Shown here: positions 26,507-35,481 of the stretch, one piece after another
Position numbering within the stretch: position 1 is the first letter of the stretch
How the letters are laid out: every line of letters begins with the position of its first letter
NCBI GenBank assembly: GCA_963701675.1
Contig: OY969623.1
Location: 8,556,001-8,620,000, forward strand
Reading direction: 5' to 3'
From: G963701675 sp963701675
GTDB taxonomy: Bacteria > Planctomycetota > Planctomycetia > Gemmatales > Gemmataceae
DNA: 64,000 nt
The notes under the pieces: generated by a model
Told to the model about the DNA's origin: nothing
Databases searched by the model: none
What the model saw: the letters and a program-made list of their open reading frames with translations, nothing else
Position numbers and translations under genes: made by a program

Positions 26507-26879
26507 CAAGTATATGGGGAAAACTCCGATTGGGTAAACAGCGAAAGACGAGTTCGCTTAGGCCGGACCGCTGCAGAGTCGAAACTTATGGTAGGCTTGC
26601 CCCATAACCCGCTCGCCCTACGGAAATTGCCTGGGGTCCCGAAAATGCACGCACGTCGATTGCCCGATCAGTTTGAATGGTCGCAGCCGGCAAGACCCAC
26701 AAGTCTTGTCACACCAACGACTTTTGTAGTCTGTCCGCTAATTCTTCTTCAGAACGTAAACGTCGCACAGCAGTTCTGCCACCTTGCCGTCTATCAGCTC
26801 GCGTATCAGCAAGCCGAGGCTGCACTTCGACCGCAAACCAAACCCCACGAATGGGTTGCTGTCTGGAACTAGTGCGAAA
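26507..26879. other. Intergenic stretch without a supported gene
   Basis: About 370 bases between the Cys/Met-rich gene promoter and the lipoprotein gene. On the minus strand an open stretch from about 26880 to 26748 reads like plausible protein (it includes LLIRELIDGKVAELL) but has no usable start or ribosome site, so I do not call it. It could be the remnant of a gene. Confidence 0.3.
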
Positions 26880-27572
26880 TCAACGCTGGTTAGCCGAATT
26901 GGCCCTGAATTGCATCTCGAATGAAAGGCTCGTAGCCGCGCTTGCTAACAGCTCCGAAACCCCGTTCAGCTCGGTTTCTGCGAAACCGGCGCGGACGAGT
27001 AGGCCTTTTGCTACTGCGCGAGGGTCTGGAGGTCGAGCGGCTGTCGGCCTCGGTGAACCGCCTGCCTTTTCGTACTTCCCAAGTTCAGCCATGTGGGTCA
27101 GGTCGGGCGTTGCTCCGGCGCCGACATGATCGTTTCCGACGCGCATCTGCGACGGTGGTTCGCGCTCGGGCGAGCGTCCATGCGGCCAGGTTATGGCCTC
27201 GCGCTCGGCAAGCATGATACCGAGTTCATGTGCTACCACAGCCGCCAGCTGCCCCTCGGTTTTGCACTGGTTTACAAGGCCTTCCGTGAGATTCAACTCC
27301 TCGGTTCCCACGTGGAAAATCTCCGGTTGTGGTGCGCCAATGGTTCGGAAGACTGGTCGAAGTCCCATCTGAGGATTAGCAGCAAGCAGCTTCATACCGA
27401 CGGCCTCGACACGTGCGGCCGTCTCTACTGCGGCCGGCGCGAAGGCCACACGCTCTCTCTGGATTGCACGCTGCGTAAAGTGATCCGCGGGCACCAGCAT
27501 GGTCGTCATCTCGTCTGAGATGCAGCCGGCACATGTGACCAAAACCATCGGTAACCAACGTCGACCCTTCAT
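26880..27572 (-). CDS. M48-like lipoprotein with incomplete zinc motif
   Basis: A 230-residue protein beginning MKGRRWLPMVLVTCAGC, a lipoprotein signal with the lipid-accepting Cys at about 17. The central part (QMGLRPVFRTIGAPQPEIFHVGTEELNLTEGLVNQCKTEGQLAAVVAHELG) follows the M48 peptidase fold up to the zinc motif, which here reads HELGIMLAERE: the second His of HExxH is absent. A linker rich in Pro and Arg follows. It is therefore probably a non-catalytic member of a planctomycete lipoprotein family. AGGAG lies six bases before ATG 27572. The gene is isolated. Confidence 0.65.
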   Translation of the reverse strand: MKGRRWLPMVLVTCAGCISDEMTTMLVPADHFTQRAIQRERVAFAPAAVETAARVEAVGMKLLAANPQMGLRPVFRTIGAPQPEIFHVGTEELNLTEGLVNQCKTEGQLAAVVAHELGIMLAEREAITWPHGRSPEREPPSQMRVGNDHVGAGATPDLTHMAELGKYEKAGGSPRPTAARPPDPRAVAKGLLVRAGFAETELNGVSELLASAATSLSFEMQFRANSANQR

Positions 27573-27718
27573 TTTCGGCTCCTGCTGATCTTGAGGAGAT
27601 CGCTCGCCAAGGGCGGGGACGATAGCTTCGGTAGCCAACGGTGTCCAGTCAAGTCGCAAATCCAGTTATGCGGCTGACTTGAATGAACTAACGCTCACAG
27701 AATGCAATAAAAACGACA

Positions 27719-27752
27719 CCCGGCTTGTTCCCCAGGTGGGGAACAAGCCGGG
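27719..27752 (-). terminator. Rho-independent terminator for the His/Trp-rich gene
   Basis: A perfect 15-bp stem, CCCGGCTTGTTCCCC with GGGGAACAAGCCGGG, around a four-base loop. On the minus strand it is followed by GTCGTTTTTATT, and it lies about 30 bases past the stop of the gene ending at 27782. Confidence 0.85.
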
Positions 27753-27781
27753 TTGTACTCCACTCGACCCTAAGACCAAGC

Positions 27782-28435
27782 TTACGGTTGCGGTGGCGGT
27801 AACATACCGGGGACTTGAGCCGCGGGACCATTCGTTACGGCGACCCCGCCTCCGCTGACGGCGCCGTTCTGGATACTGATAAGCGGCGTCGCTGCGACAG
27901 GGACGACTTGCGGAGACGCATAGGCGACCGGCGTGCACGTCTGGATGTACGTCACTGGGTAGTAGCAGCAGTGCGGCTCATACCAGTAGTACCAGCAGGA
28001 TGCCGACGGGCACCAGTAGTTGTAGCAACCCCAATGCGCGTTCCAGTTCCAGCACGACCAGTGGCTGTGGTGTTTGCCGTTGAAGCACCAACCATGGCTG
28101 AACTTGTGGCCATGTTTGGAGTGGTAGTTCTTTACATGCACATGATCATTTTTGAACTTACCATTCCAATTCTTGATCACATGACCCTTGTCGAACGGTA
28201 CTTTCTTGAAGTCGCCCTTGTTGACATGGGGTTGTGACTTCGATGATCCCGATTTCATGCCGCCGGTCACATTGCCTTTGAAGGTGGAAGCTTGACTGCT
28301 TTTGAAGCTGCCGCCGCTGCTTCCACCCTTGGACCCGCTTTTTCCGCTGTTGCCTTTTCCGTTCGCTTCCGCCGACGCAGAAACAACGAGGACCAAAGCG
28401 GCTGTCAATGCCACACGTGTAACAAACCGTTTCAT
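27782..28435 (-). CDS. Secreted Lys/Ser/His/aromatic-rich protein of unknown function
   Basis: A 217-residue protein. Signal peptide to about residue 24 (ASAEA), then a low-complexity basic Ser/Gly/Lys region to about 75. Residues 75-165 are strikingly rich in His, Trp, Tyr and Cys, with a WCFNGKHHSHWSCWNW-like core and CCYYPV. The tail of about 50 residues is rich in Val, Pro and Ala and ends with PGMLPPPQP. The His/Trp/Cys block may bind metals or be a structural surface module; no family function is known to me. AGGAG precedes the start, and a strong terminator follows the stop. Confidence 0.6.
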   Translation of the reverse strand: MKRFVTRVALTAALVLVVSASAEANGKGNSGKSGSKGGSSGGSFKSSQASTFKGNVTGGMKSGSSKSQPHVNKGDFKKVPFDKGHVIKNWNGKFKNDHVHVKNYHSKHGHKFSHGWCFNGKHHSHWSCWNWNAHWGCYNYWCPSASCWYYWYEPHCCYYPVTYIQTCTPVAYASPQVVPVAATPLISIQNGAVSGGGVAVTNGPAAQVPGMLPPPQP

Positions 28436-28701
28436 CAGAGACTCCTTTCGCTGCGTCTGCAGCGACGTTGGTTAGTTTGCTGGTTTCGTCGAAAGGCCAA
28501 CATCGGGTTTTCATCACTTCGATTCGTTGTCCCTTCGTACTCTTATTCCGAACCGCGCGAAAACTGTGACAACGTTTCGGAGGAATTCTCCACTTTTCAC
28601 GCAAATCAAGTCTCACAATAGACAACGGTGCATCCGTGTCCGGGAGTGCTCGGCCAAATGCATAAGCTAATATGAAGGCATGATGCTTCTCGGAGACAAT
28701 C

Positions 28702-29445
28702 GTGGAATTCACCGCTCAGAGCGAACGGCTAAATCAGATCGCGACGTTGTGGACATTGGTTCGTCGCGCCCATGACGGCGCCGACCCCACTGCATCCACT
28801 GCCCAAAGCGAGCTTATCGCGCGCTACGGAGGCGCCATTCGGCGGTATTTGCTCGGCGCAGTCCGCGATGCCGACCTCGCCGATGAACTGTTTCAAGAGT
28901 TTTCACTCCGCTTCGTCAAGGGTGACTTACGAAAAGCAGATCCCGAACGCGGGCGGTTCCGCGACTATGTAAAGGGCGTACTGGCACATCTGATCGCCGA
29001 TCACCATAACCGGCGGCAACGCACTGGGGCCAACACTCTGACGGCCGCTGCTGAACCATTCGTCGACTCCCCGCCGGACGCCGAGATTGAGAAGGAGCTG
29101 TTAGAAAACTGGCGTGACGAACTGCTGGCAAGGGCGTGGGCCAATCTCGCGGAAGTCGAGCGGTCGACAGGCCAGCCGTTCTATAGCGTGCTTCGCTTTC
29201 GAGCAGACCATCCGGAGTCTCGCTCACCGGATTTGGCTGCACAACTTGCCGAGCAACTGAACAGGCCACTGTCCGCGACCAGCGTGCGGCAACTATTGCA
29301 TCGAGCGCGGGAGAGATTCTCGGAACTCCTGCTCGATGACGTCGCCCAGTCCATTGGCACGCCGACACCGGAAGCGATCGAGGATGAGCTTCGGGAGTTG
29401 GGCCTGTTGGAATACTGCCAACCGGCGTTAGAGCGCCGCGCCTAA
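28702..29445 (+). CDS. ECF-type RNA polymerase sigma factor (second sigma/kinase pair)
   Basis: A 247-residue sigma-70 family protein starting at GTG 28702 with GGAG six bases upstream. Region 2 includes YGGAIRRYLLGAVRDADLADELFQEFSLRFVKGDL and RFRDYVKGVLAHLIADHHNRR. Region 4 is less typical: SVLRFRADHPESRSPDLAAQLAEQLNRPLSATSVRQLLHRARERFSELL still folds as a helix-turn-helix. The C-terminal 45 residues are acidic. The kinase gene begins 13 bases later, so the two are an operon. Confidence 0.8.
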   Translation: MEFTAQSERLNQIATLWTLVRRAHDGADPTASTAQSELIARYGGAIRRYLLGAVRDADLADELFQEFSLRFVKGDLRKADPERGRFRDYVKGVLAHLIADHHNRRQRTGANTLTAAAEPFVDSPPDAEIEKELLENWRDELLARAWANLAEVERSTGQPFYSVLRFRADHPESRSPDLAAQLAEQLNRPLSATSVRQLLHRARERFSELLLDDVAQSIGTPTPEAIEDELRELGLLEYCQPALERRA

Positions 29446-29458
29446 TCATGGGGACGCG

Positions 29459-31396
29459 ATGGCGAATGAGCCGGGCAAGTCGACGGCGTGGCACGTCACG
29501 GGCGAGGCGGGAACGGTAAGTGCCCCAACTTTCCGCTATCCCGCCGGGCGTATCGAAGACGCCAGCGATGGATTGCAAACGCCCATTCTCGTTCCGGGCG
29601 AACGCATCGAAGATTACGAAATCATTCGGCCGCTGGGGATCGGTTCGTTCGCGCGCGTTTACCTGGCTCGGCAACTCTCGTTGGATCGTCAGGTCGCATT
29701 GAAAGTGTCTCCCGACGTCGGGAATGAAGCCCGGACGATGGCGAGTCTCGAGCATGACTACGTCGTCCAGGTTTTCTCCGAAACCGTAATCGCCGAGCGC
29801 GGCATTCGGCTGTTGTGCATGCAGTTCGTGCCGGGTTTGACGCTGGAACACGTGATCGCCGCACTGAACGAAAGGCCGATGGAGTCGTGGAGCGGCCGAA
29901 CCATTGTGGAAATCCTCGACAAACTCTCCCGCGAACCGGCTGCACTCGACACGGCCGCACTCAACGATCGCGAAACGCTTCGTCAGTGTGACTTTGTCGA
30001 AGCAGTGTGCTGGCTTGGTGTTCGATTGGCCGACGCGCTGGCGTATGCACACAGCAAAGGAGTACTGCACCGCGATATCAAGCCGGCCAACATCCTATTG
30101 AATCGTTATGGTCGGCCATACCTCGCCGATTTCAACATCGCTTCGACCGCTCAGCGAAGCCAAGGTCGCGAGCTCTTCGGCGGGACTCTTTCTTATATGG
30201 CCCCGGAGCACCTGCGTGCATTCGACCGTTCGGCCAACGTTTCCTCGGCCGTCGTCGATCAACGTTCCGATATCTATTCGCTGGGCGTCGTGCTGTTTGA
30301 ACTCTTGACGGGGCGGCGTCCATTTCGCCACGACACCGAAGATGAAGACACTGCCGTGACGCTGGAAACGCTTGCGTTGGAGCGTTCGGGCAACGCGCCA
30401 TCGGTTCGGGCATTGCGTCCAGACGTACCCAATACCCTGCAGCGGCTGCTCAATCGCTGTCTTGATGCTGTGCCGGATCGACGCTACGATTCGGCCGGCG
30501 AGTTGTCGCAGGCGTTGGACGGCTGTGAACAATTGCAACGAATCCATCGCGAATCGCCGGCAGCCGGGCCGCTCGACCGCATGATGCTTCGGCGGCCGCT
30601 GTTGGCGCTCATCTTTGTGAGTTTGATTCCTCATGTCTTTGGCAGCATAGTCAACGTTGCATACAACCAGATCTTCATCGTTGATGATTTGAATTCCGTC
30701 CAGCAGACTTGGTTCGTGCGCCTCGTTTTGGCGTACAATCTCGTCGTCTATCCCATTTGTGTTTGGCTCCTCATCCGACTGATCGTGCCGGTGTTTCGAA
30801 TGCTATTGCGATTAGAGCACGCGATACCGCTCGATTCCAATGAGGTATCGATTGCACGCCGGCGTGCGCTGGCTCTCCCGCGCTGGGCCACGATGCTCTC
30901 CTGCGCGGGTTGGATCCCAGGCGGGCTGTTTTTCCCGGCAGCGATTTCGATACTCGCGGGACCTGTGAGCATGGTGGATTTCGGTCATTTTCTGGTGTCG
31001 TTCACAGTTTCAGGCATGATCGCAATGACCTATTCGTTCTTCGGCGTGCAGTACATCGTGGTGCGTGTCCTTTATTCCTGCTTATGGTCGGATGCGAGTG
31101 ACTTGCGCCGCTGTGCCTCGGCTGAATTGCGTCCCTATCATCGCACGACTCAGGTCTTCCAGGTCCTCGCCGGTTTGATTCCCGTCGTCGGGGCGGCGCT
31201 CCTGATCTGCAGCGGGCCGGAACAGATGACGTTGTCGTTTCGTTTGCTGGTCACCGCTCTGTTGGCGTTGGGACTGGCGGGGTTCGGGTTGGCTGTGTTC
31301 CTAAGCGGAACTCTTAGCCGCGTCATAAGCCTTTTCGCCTCGGTCGCTCGTCCATCCTTGAGTGGTGGACAACGGCTGACGCAACAACACAACTAA
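29459..31396 (+). CDS. Ser/Thr protein kinase with multi-pass membrane C-terminus
   Basis: A 645-residue protein. Residues 50-360 are a Hanks-type kinase: GIGSFARVY near 60, VALKV with Lys82, HRDIKPAN, DFNIAS in place of DFG, APEH and a regular C-lobe. The DFN change is seen in other planctomycete kinases, and the enzyme may still be active. Residues 385-630 contain about six membrane segments (for example PLLALIFVSLIPHVFGSI), unlike the single helix of the kinase at 20063. The protein probably senses a membrane or envelope signal for the sigma factor encoded just upstream. Its last 96 bases overlap the convergent GT87 gene. Confidence 0.85.
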   Translation: MANEPGKSTAWHVTGEAGTVSAPTFRYPAGRIEDASDGLQTPILVPGERIEDYEIIRPLGIGSFARVYLARQLSLDRQVALKVSPDVGNEARTMASLEHDYVVQVFSETVIAERGIRLLCMQFVPGLTLEHVIAALNERPMESWSGRTIVEILDKLSREPAALDTAALNDRETLRQCDFVEAVCWLGVRLADALAYAHSKGVLHRDIKPANILLNRYGRPYLADFNIASTAQRSQGRELFGGTLSYMAPEHLRAFDRSANVSSAVVDQRSDIYSLGVVLFELLTGRRPFRHDTEDEDTAVTLETLALERSGNAPSVRALRPDVPNTLQRLLNRCLDAVPDRRYDSAGELSQALDGCEQLQRIHRESPAAGPLDRMMLRRPLLALIFVSLIPHVFGSIVNVAYNQIFIVDDLNSVQQTWFVRLVLAYNLVVYPICVWLLIRLIVPVFRMLLRLEHAIPLDSNEVSIARRRALALPRWATMLSCAGWIPGGLFFPAAISILAGPVSMVDFGHFLVSFTVSGMIAMTYSFFGVQYIVVRVLYSCLWSDASDLRRCASAELRPYHRTTQVFQVLAGLIPVVGAALLICSGPEQMTLSFRLLVTALLALGLAGFGLAVFLSGTLSRVISLFASVARPSLSGGQRLTQQHN

Positions 31397-32629
31397 CGCG
31401 GCAATCAAAATCAAATACGCCCACACATACGCGCCGTCGGCATGTGCCATCCTTGCGGCGTAATCCCAACTTTCCGAGATGCCGCTGCTCGTCGTCGTCA
31501 TCAGCAACGTCGCCGCGGCCAATGAGCCAATCAAGTACGCCTGCAAAACCCGGCCGGGCGAACAAGTGGCCAAGCAATACGTGATAACCGCAAACGGCAG
31601 GACGAGGGTGACGCAATGGTGTTTCCACGTACGTTCGCTAAAGAGCAACATACCCAACAGGACCAATGAAAACTCGGCAGCCATACGCCAGCCGGCGCGA
31701 CTTCGTGTCGGCGTTCGGCACGCAAAGACGATAAGCACCGCGAACGCCGCCATGCAGCTTCGGAGAATCACCTTGATCCAAAACGGATCAAGCTCGGCAA
31801 GCGTTCGATACTCGGTGGGAACTCCATCCACCACTGTCGATGGATTGACGGTGAACCAGCGGTAGAGCAAGCCGGGCAACGATTGATTCAGATGCTCGGA
31901 TGTCACTTCGCCGGCAGCGACGTAGGGCTTCACCATGCAGTCGTACCAGCTGGAAAAGAGCGTGATGTTTCGACTCATTCCCAATGCGATTCCCGGTACG
32001 ACGACGACGAAGAGCACCAACCCGATGCAACTCCCTGCAAGCAACTTCCAAGCGCGCTTCCAAATGAAGTACGGGATGAATAGGGCCGGTGTGACCTTGC
32101 ACGCGATCGCCAGTGCCAAGACGATGCCGGCCAACAGGTCGTGATGCCGGTGATAGGCATAGAGCGCACCAACAACCAGAAAAAGAATGAACAGGTTGAC
32201 ATTTCCGTGCGTCAGATCGCCCATGATCGGCCGCAAGCTAAGCAAGACGGTGACGGCCTTCGCCCAAAGTGGAAACGGGTGTTCTTTCGTTTCGACGAGC
32301 TGAAAAACCCACATTAGGGTGAGCAAGGTCATGGCGACCTTCAAGTAAAACCAGGTCAGGCCGGCCACGATCGGCGAGAGTTCGATCACGGGTTTGAGCA
32401 ACAACGCCATGATCGGCGGGTTCGGGTATGTGAACCGCTCGTAGATGTTCACGTCGTAGAGTTGTTGGATTTGGGGCCGCCAACGCAAGATCGCCGACCG
32501 CTGTGCGTCGTCGATTTTGAAGTAGTACTGGACGCTGACGGCAACGAACAACAACATCAGTCCACACAAGAGCCAGCGCTCCTTGTGGAACGCGAGTGGT
32601 TGAAATCCGCGGTGCGTGGTAACCAGCAT
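31301..32629 (-). CDS. GT87-family (DUF2029) polyprenyl-phosphate glycosyltransferase
   Basis: A 442-residue integral membrane protein with about ten hydrophobic segments and the acidic first loop typical of GT-C enzymes (YDVNIYERFTYPNPP after the first helix). Other family features are GDLTHGNVNLFILFL and CKVTPALFIPYFIWKRAWK. Members use polyprenyl-phosphate sugars to build envelope glycans. ATG 32629 has GGGGAG upstream; the longer frame to 33430 is antisense to the next gene and is not used. The C-terminus extends 96 bases into the convergent kinase gene. Confidence 0.82.
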   Translation of the reverse strand: MLVTTHRGFQPLAFHKERWLLCGLMLLFVAVSVQYYFKIDDAQRSAILRWRPQIQQLYDVNIYERFTYPNPPIMALLLKPVIELSPIVAGLTWFYLKVAMTLLTLMWVFQLVETKEHPFPLWAKAVTVLLSLRPIMGDLTHGNVNLFILFLVVGALYAYHRHHDLLAGIVLALAIACKVTPALFIPYFIWKRAWKLLAGSCIGLVLFVVVVPGIALGMSRNITLFSSWYDCMVKPYVAAGEVTSEHLNQSLPGLLYRWFTVNPSTVVDGVPTEYRTLAELDPFWIKVILRSCMAAFAVLIVFACRTPTRSRAGWRMAAEFSLVLLGMLLFSERTWKHHCVTLVLPFAVITYCLATCSPGRVLQAYLIGSLAAATLLMTTTSSGISESWDYAARMAHADGAYVWAYLILIAALVVLLRQPLSTTQGWTSDRGEKAYDAAKSSA

Positions 32630-32804
32630 CCTTGCTCCCCACCAATACGTTGAGTCGGCGGCGGTCCAAACTCTAGCACTGGCCCGCGGAACCGGCAAGC
32701 CGAGTCTGATCTCACTTGGCAGACCGGCCCTTCGGCGTCTATGCTTAGGAAACGAATAACCGAGCGCACCTTCCGGATTCCCAAGCAGTTCTGAACACAC
32801 AGCG

Positions 32805-33986
32805 ATGAGCAAGGTTTCCGACTTCTGGTACGTCCGCTTTCCCGACGGCCGCGTGGTGCGTGCACCGACGACGCAAGCAGTGAGAGAGCACGTAGCCGCC
32901 GGGCATATTCCTTTCACTAGCCGCGTGCGGCGTTCGCCGGAAGAGGAGTGGTCGGCGCTCGATTGGACGGAGGAGTTCGCCGATCTCAACCCACCGTCCG
33001 CACCCGAGTCAGCCAGTAACACGACGTTGCGAGAGCGCGAGCCCTTGGCATTTCGCGCCTCCGGCGACGGAACGAATCTGGCATCGCGGCTGGACCCGGC
33101 TCGGTTGCAGACCGTCGGCCTGCGCGGCCTTGCGGAAGAACTGGTGGCGGCCCTCGACAGCGCCTTGTCCCGCATGAAGTTGTTGATTACTGCCGCGGCC
33201 GGCGTCGTGATCGGCGCAATTCTGGCATTCGTCGCCAGCGCGGCCAAGTATCTTCCGTGGTCGACATCGATGTGGATTTGGGGCGGGGCGGCCTTGGCAG
33301 TCCTCGTCGTCATGGTCGCCGCGGTCGTACCCATCACACAAATGACGTACGTCGAGCTCTCCCGGCTGAGGCCGTCGCGCTGGAGAGAGGCTCGCTCCAA
33401 ATGGTTACCGTTTGCCATGAATCTGTTCATCGCTTATGTGATCGTGGGCGGAGGCGCTGCCGCGGCTATCTTCTTTCTTCGATGGTTGCCGACACAGTTC
33501 GCGCTCGCCGAGCAACCAGAAGCGCTCCAAGCTGAGCCCAACATGGGCGCCGCGTTCTTGTCCATCGCGACGTTGCTCCTGGAAATGTTGATCTGGCCCA
33601 TCGCAGGATTCACCTTTCTCTTGGCGCCCATCGTCGTCATTGAGGAACGCAATTTCCTGACCGCGATCTGGCAATGGTGGCGGCTGGTGCGGCGTCACGC
33701 GGGCCGGCTCTTCCTGTACGAATCGGCCGCCGTCCTGGCGGGAATCGCGACCCTGGCCTTTGCGCTTCCGCTCGGCCTGGCCTTTTGGGGAAGGTCGGAT
33801 CAATGGACGGGGGTTGATTCTCCTTTTGGCTTCGCGTTGTGTGTACTGGCAGGTTTGACCGCGGCGCCGCTGCTGGCATACTTAGCAGTTGCACATGTGT
33901 TCATATATTTGAATATCCGCTATGAAGTTGACACACGCCGCCGGTTGTTCCAGAGCCGGCAACAAGCGCTGCCAATGGGTGGCTAG
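32805..33986 (+). CDS. Uncharacterised multi-pass membrane protein
   Basis: A 393-residue protein. Residues 1-70 are soluble and begin FWYVRFPDGRVVRAPTTQAVREHVAAGHIPFTSRVRRS, which resembles a GYF_2-like N-terminal domain. A linker follows, then about six membrane helices in residues 125-375. Charged residues between the helices (RPSRWREARSKW, IEERNFLTAIWQWWRLVRRH) give a clear topology. The EERNFLTAIWQWWRLV stretch is like the family of membrane proteins with DUF4013-like helices. No function can be given. The gene stands between the GT87 gene and a convergent DUF1501 gene. Confidence 0.65.
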   Translation: MSKVSDFWYVRFPDGRVVRAPTTQAVREHVAAGHIPFTSRVRRSPEEEWSALDWTEEFADLNPPSAPESASNTTLREREPLAFRASGDGTNLASRLDPARLQTVGLRGLAEELVAALDSALSRMKLLITAAAGVVIGAILAFVASAAKYLPWSTSMWIWGGAALAVLVVMVAAVVPITQMTYVELSRLRPSRWREARSKWLPFAMNLFIAYVIVGGGAAAAIFFLRWLPTQFALAEQPEALQAEPNMGAAFLSIATLLLEMLIWPIAGFTFLLAPIVVIEERNFLTAIWQWWRLVRRHAGRLFLYESAAVLAGIATLAFALPLGLAFWGRSDQWTGVDSPFGFALCVLAGLTAAPLLAYLAVAHVFIYLNIRYEVDTRRRLFQSRQQALPMGG

Positions 33987-33995
33987 CGAACAAAG

Positions 33996-34050
33996 TAGAC
34001 CGCACACTCCGTGTGCGGGTTCGATTTCCGCACACGGAGTGTGCGGTCTA
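33996..34050. repeat. Perfect 23-bp inverted repeat between convergent genes
   Basis: TAGACCGCACACTCCGTGTG, continuing CGG, at 33996-34018 is mirrored exactly at 34028-34050 around GTTCGATTT. It lies between two convergent stop codons, so it could end both transcripts. Each arm itself contains the near-palindrome CACACTCCGTGTG. Confidence 0.8.
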
Positions 34051-34063
34051 CAATCCTCGACGA

Positions 34064-35344
34064 CTACAACAATTCGACCACAGGTTCGCGGTCATCTAGA
34101 AGGTGCATGGGCCTGCCGTTGCTGTCGGGGAAGGTCAGGGCAGGGTCAATGCCCAGCGTGCGATAGAACGTGCTGAGGACTTGCGGGATGGTGTAGCGTC
34201 GGTCCCGCGGGATTTCGCCGCGAGCCGTTGTCGAGCCGATGGCCTGGCCCATCTTCATGCCGCCGCCGGCAACCAACGCCGACATGACGGGCGCCCAATG
34301 GTCGCGCCCGCCGTCGCTGTTGTTCACCTTCGGTGTCCGGCCGAATTCACCCCACACTACCGTGACTACATCATCCTGCATGCCGCGGTCGTGCAGATCG
34401 GAAATCAAGTTCGCGACACCGCGGTCAAGCTCGGGCAGTTGCCGCTTGAGTGTCTTGAAATTACTGTTGTGCGTATCCCAGCTTCCGTAACCGAGGGTAA
34501 CGCAACCGGCGCCTGCTTCGATCAGGCGGCGCGCGGTGAGAAACGACTCGACACCTTTATAACGATCGCGGACGCGCGGTTCTTCTCGGGTCAGATCGAG
34601 CGCTCTTCGGACTTTGCCGGACGCGATCATGTCAAAGGCTCGGGCGGCAAAGGCGTCGAGACCGTGCATGGTGCCGCTGGCATCGATATCGCGCTGAACG
34701 GTGTCGAAGCCGGCGAGCAGGGTCTTGCGGTCGTCCATCCGCGCCTCGTCGATTCCTTTCGCCAGGCGCAGGTTCGCCAATCCGGGTCCGTTCGGCGTGA
34801 ATGGTCGATGGGCCACGCCCAGAAATCCAGGTTCAGTCCCGCGCGTCATGCCGCGCAGACTCACAAAGGGCGGCATGTCGCTTTCCGCGTTCGCCCGCAA
34901 CTTGGAGAGGACGGCGCCGAACGATGGATGGCGAGCGGTTCGATTTTGTTGCTCGGTGTAACCCGTCATCACTAACGAATCGGAATGTTCCTCAATGGAG
35001 ACAATCGAACGGATGACGGCGAGCTTGTCAAACATCCGGGCCTGACGCGGCATGAGTTCGCAGATCTGGATTCCGGGAACCGCCGTCGGAATCGGCTTGA
35101 ATTCGCCCCGAAATTCCTTGGGGGCGTTCGGTTTCAAATCGTACATGTCGAGGTGCGACGGGCCGCCGGGGAGGTAGATCATGATCGCCGACTTGGCCGT
35201 TCGCTTCGGCTCGGTCTCGGCCCTCGCTCGGCCGTGGAGCAATTGGGTGAGCGACAAGCCAGCGCCGAACGCGCCGACCTGGAGAAAACTGCGGCGGGTG
35301 ATTCCGTCGCAGAACCGCTGCGGGCTACCCCAAATGGTAAACAT
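34064..35344 (-). CDS. DUF1501 (sulfatase-like, Tat-exported) protein
   Basis: A 426-residue protein with a twin-arginine type leader (TRRSFLQVGAFGAGLSLTQLL), then AKSAIMIYLPGGPSHLDMYDLKPNAPKEFRGEF, VFGRTPKVN-like and GRDHWAPVMSALVAGGGMKMGQAIG segments that define DUF1501. The family belongs to the alkaline-phosphatase/sulfatase superfamily but its reactions are unproven. Most planctomycete copies follow a DUF1549/DUF1553 gene, as at 57115 in this window; this one stands alone. ATG 35344 has GGAG eight bases before it. Confidence 0.82.
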   Translation of the reverse strand: MFTIWGSPQRFCDGITRRSFLQVGAFGAGLSLTQLLHGRARAETEPKRTAKSAIMIYLPGGPSHLDMYDLKPNAPKEFRGEFKPIPTAVPGIQICELMPRQARMFDKLAVIRSIVSIEEHSDSLVMTGYTEQQNRTARHPSFGAVLSKLRANAESDMPPFVSLRGMTRGTEPGFLGVAHRPFTPNGPGLANLRLAKGIDEARMDDRKTLLAGFDTVQRDIDASGTMHGLDAFAARAFDMIASGKVRRALDLTREEPRVRDRYKGVESFLTARRLIEAGAGCVTLGYGSWDTHNSNFKTLKRQLPELDRGVANLISDLHDRGMQDDVVTVVWGEFGRTPKVNNSDGGRDHWAPVMSALVAGGGMKMGQAIGSTTARGEIPRDRRYTIPQVLSTFYRTLGIDPALTFPDSNGRPMHLLDDREPVVELL

Positions 35345-35481
35345 GGCCATCGCTCCGTCGGTAGGTTCTTCAAGCGGTAATCGTGCTGCCCTTACATCCT
35401 ACCCTGTGCCGCGTCGGCGAGCAATTCAAAACCGGTTCTCCCGTTGTACTATTCGTTCGCCCGCGAGAGCGCGGGTGGTTC

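Noticed and set aside
26748..26880. Minus-strand stretch including LLIRELIDGKVAELL behind the lipoprotein gene
   Set aside because: No start codon or ribosome site and no frame link to the lipoprotein by one base that agrees with its family; kept only as a note on the gap.
32630..33430. Long upstream extension of the GT87 frame
   Set aside because: It is antisense to the membrane protein gene at 32805 and reads as low-complexity; the start at 32629 has a good ribosome site.
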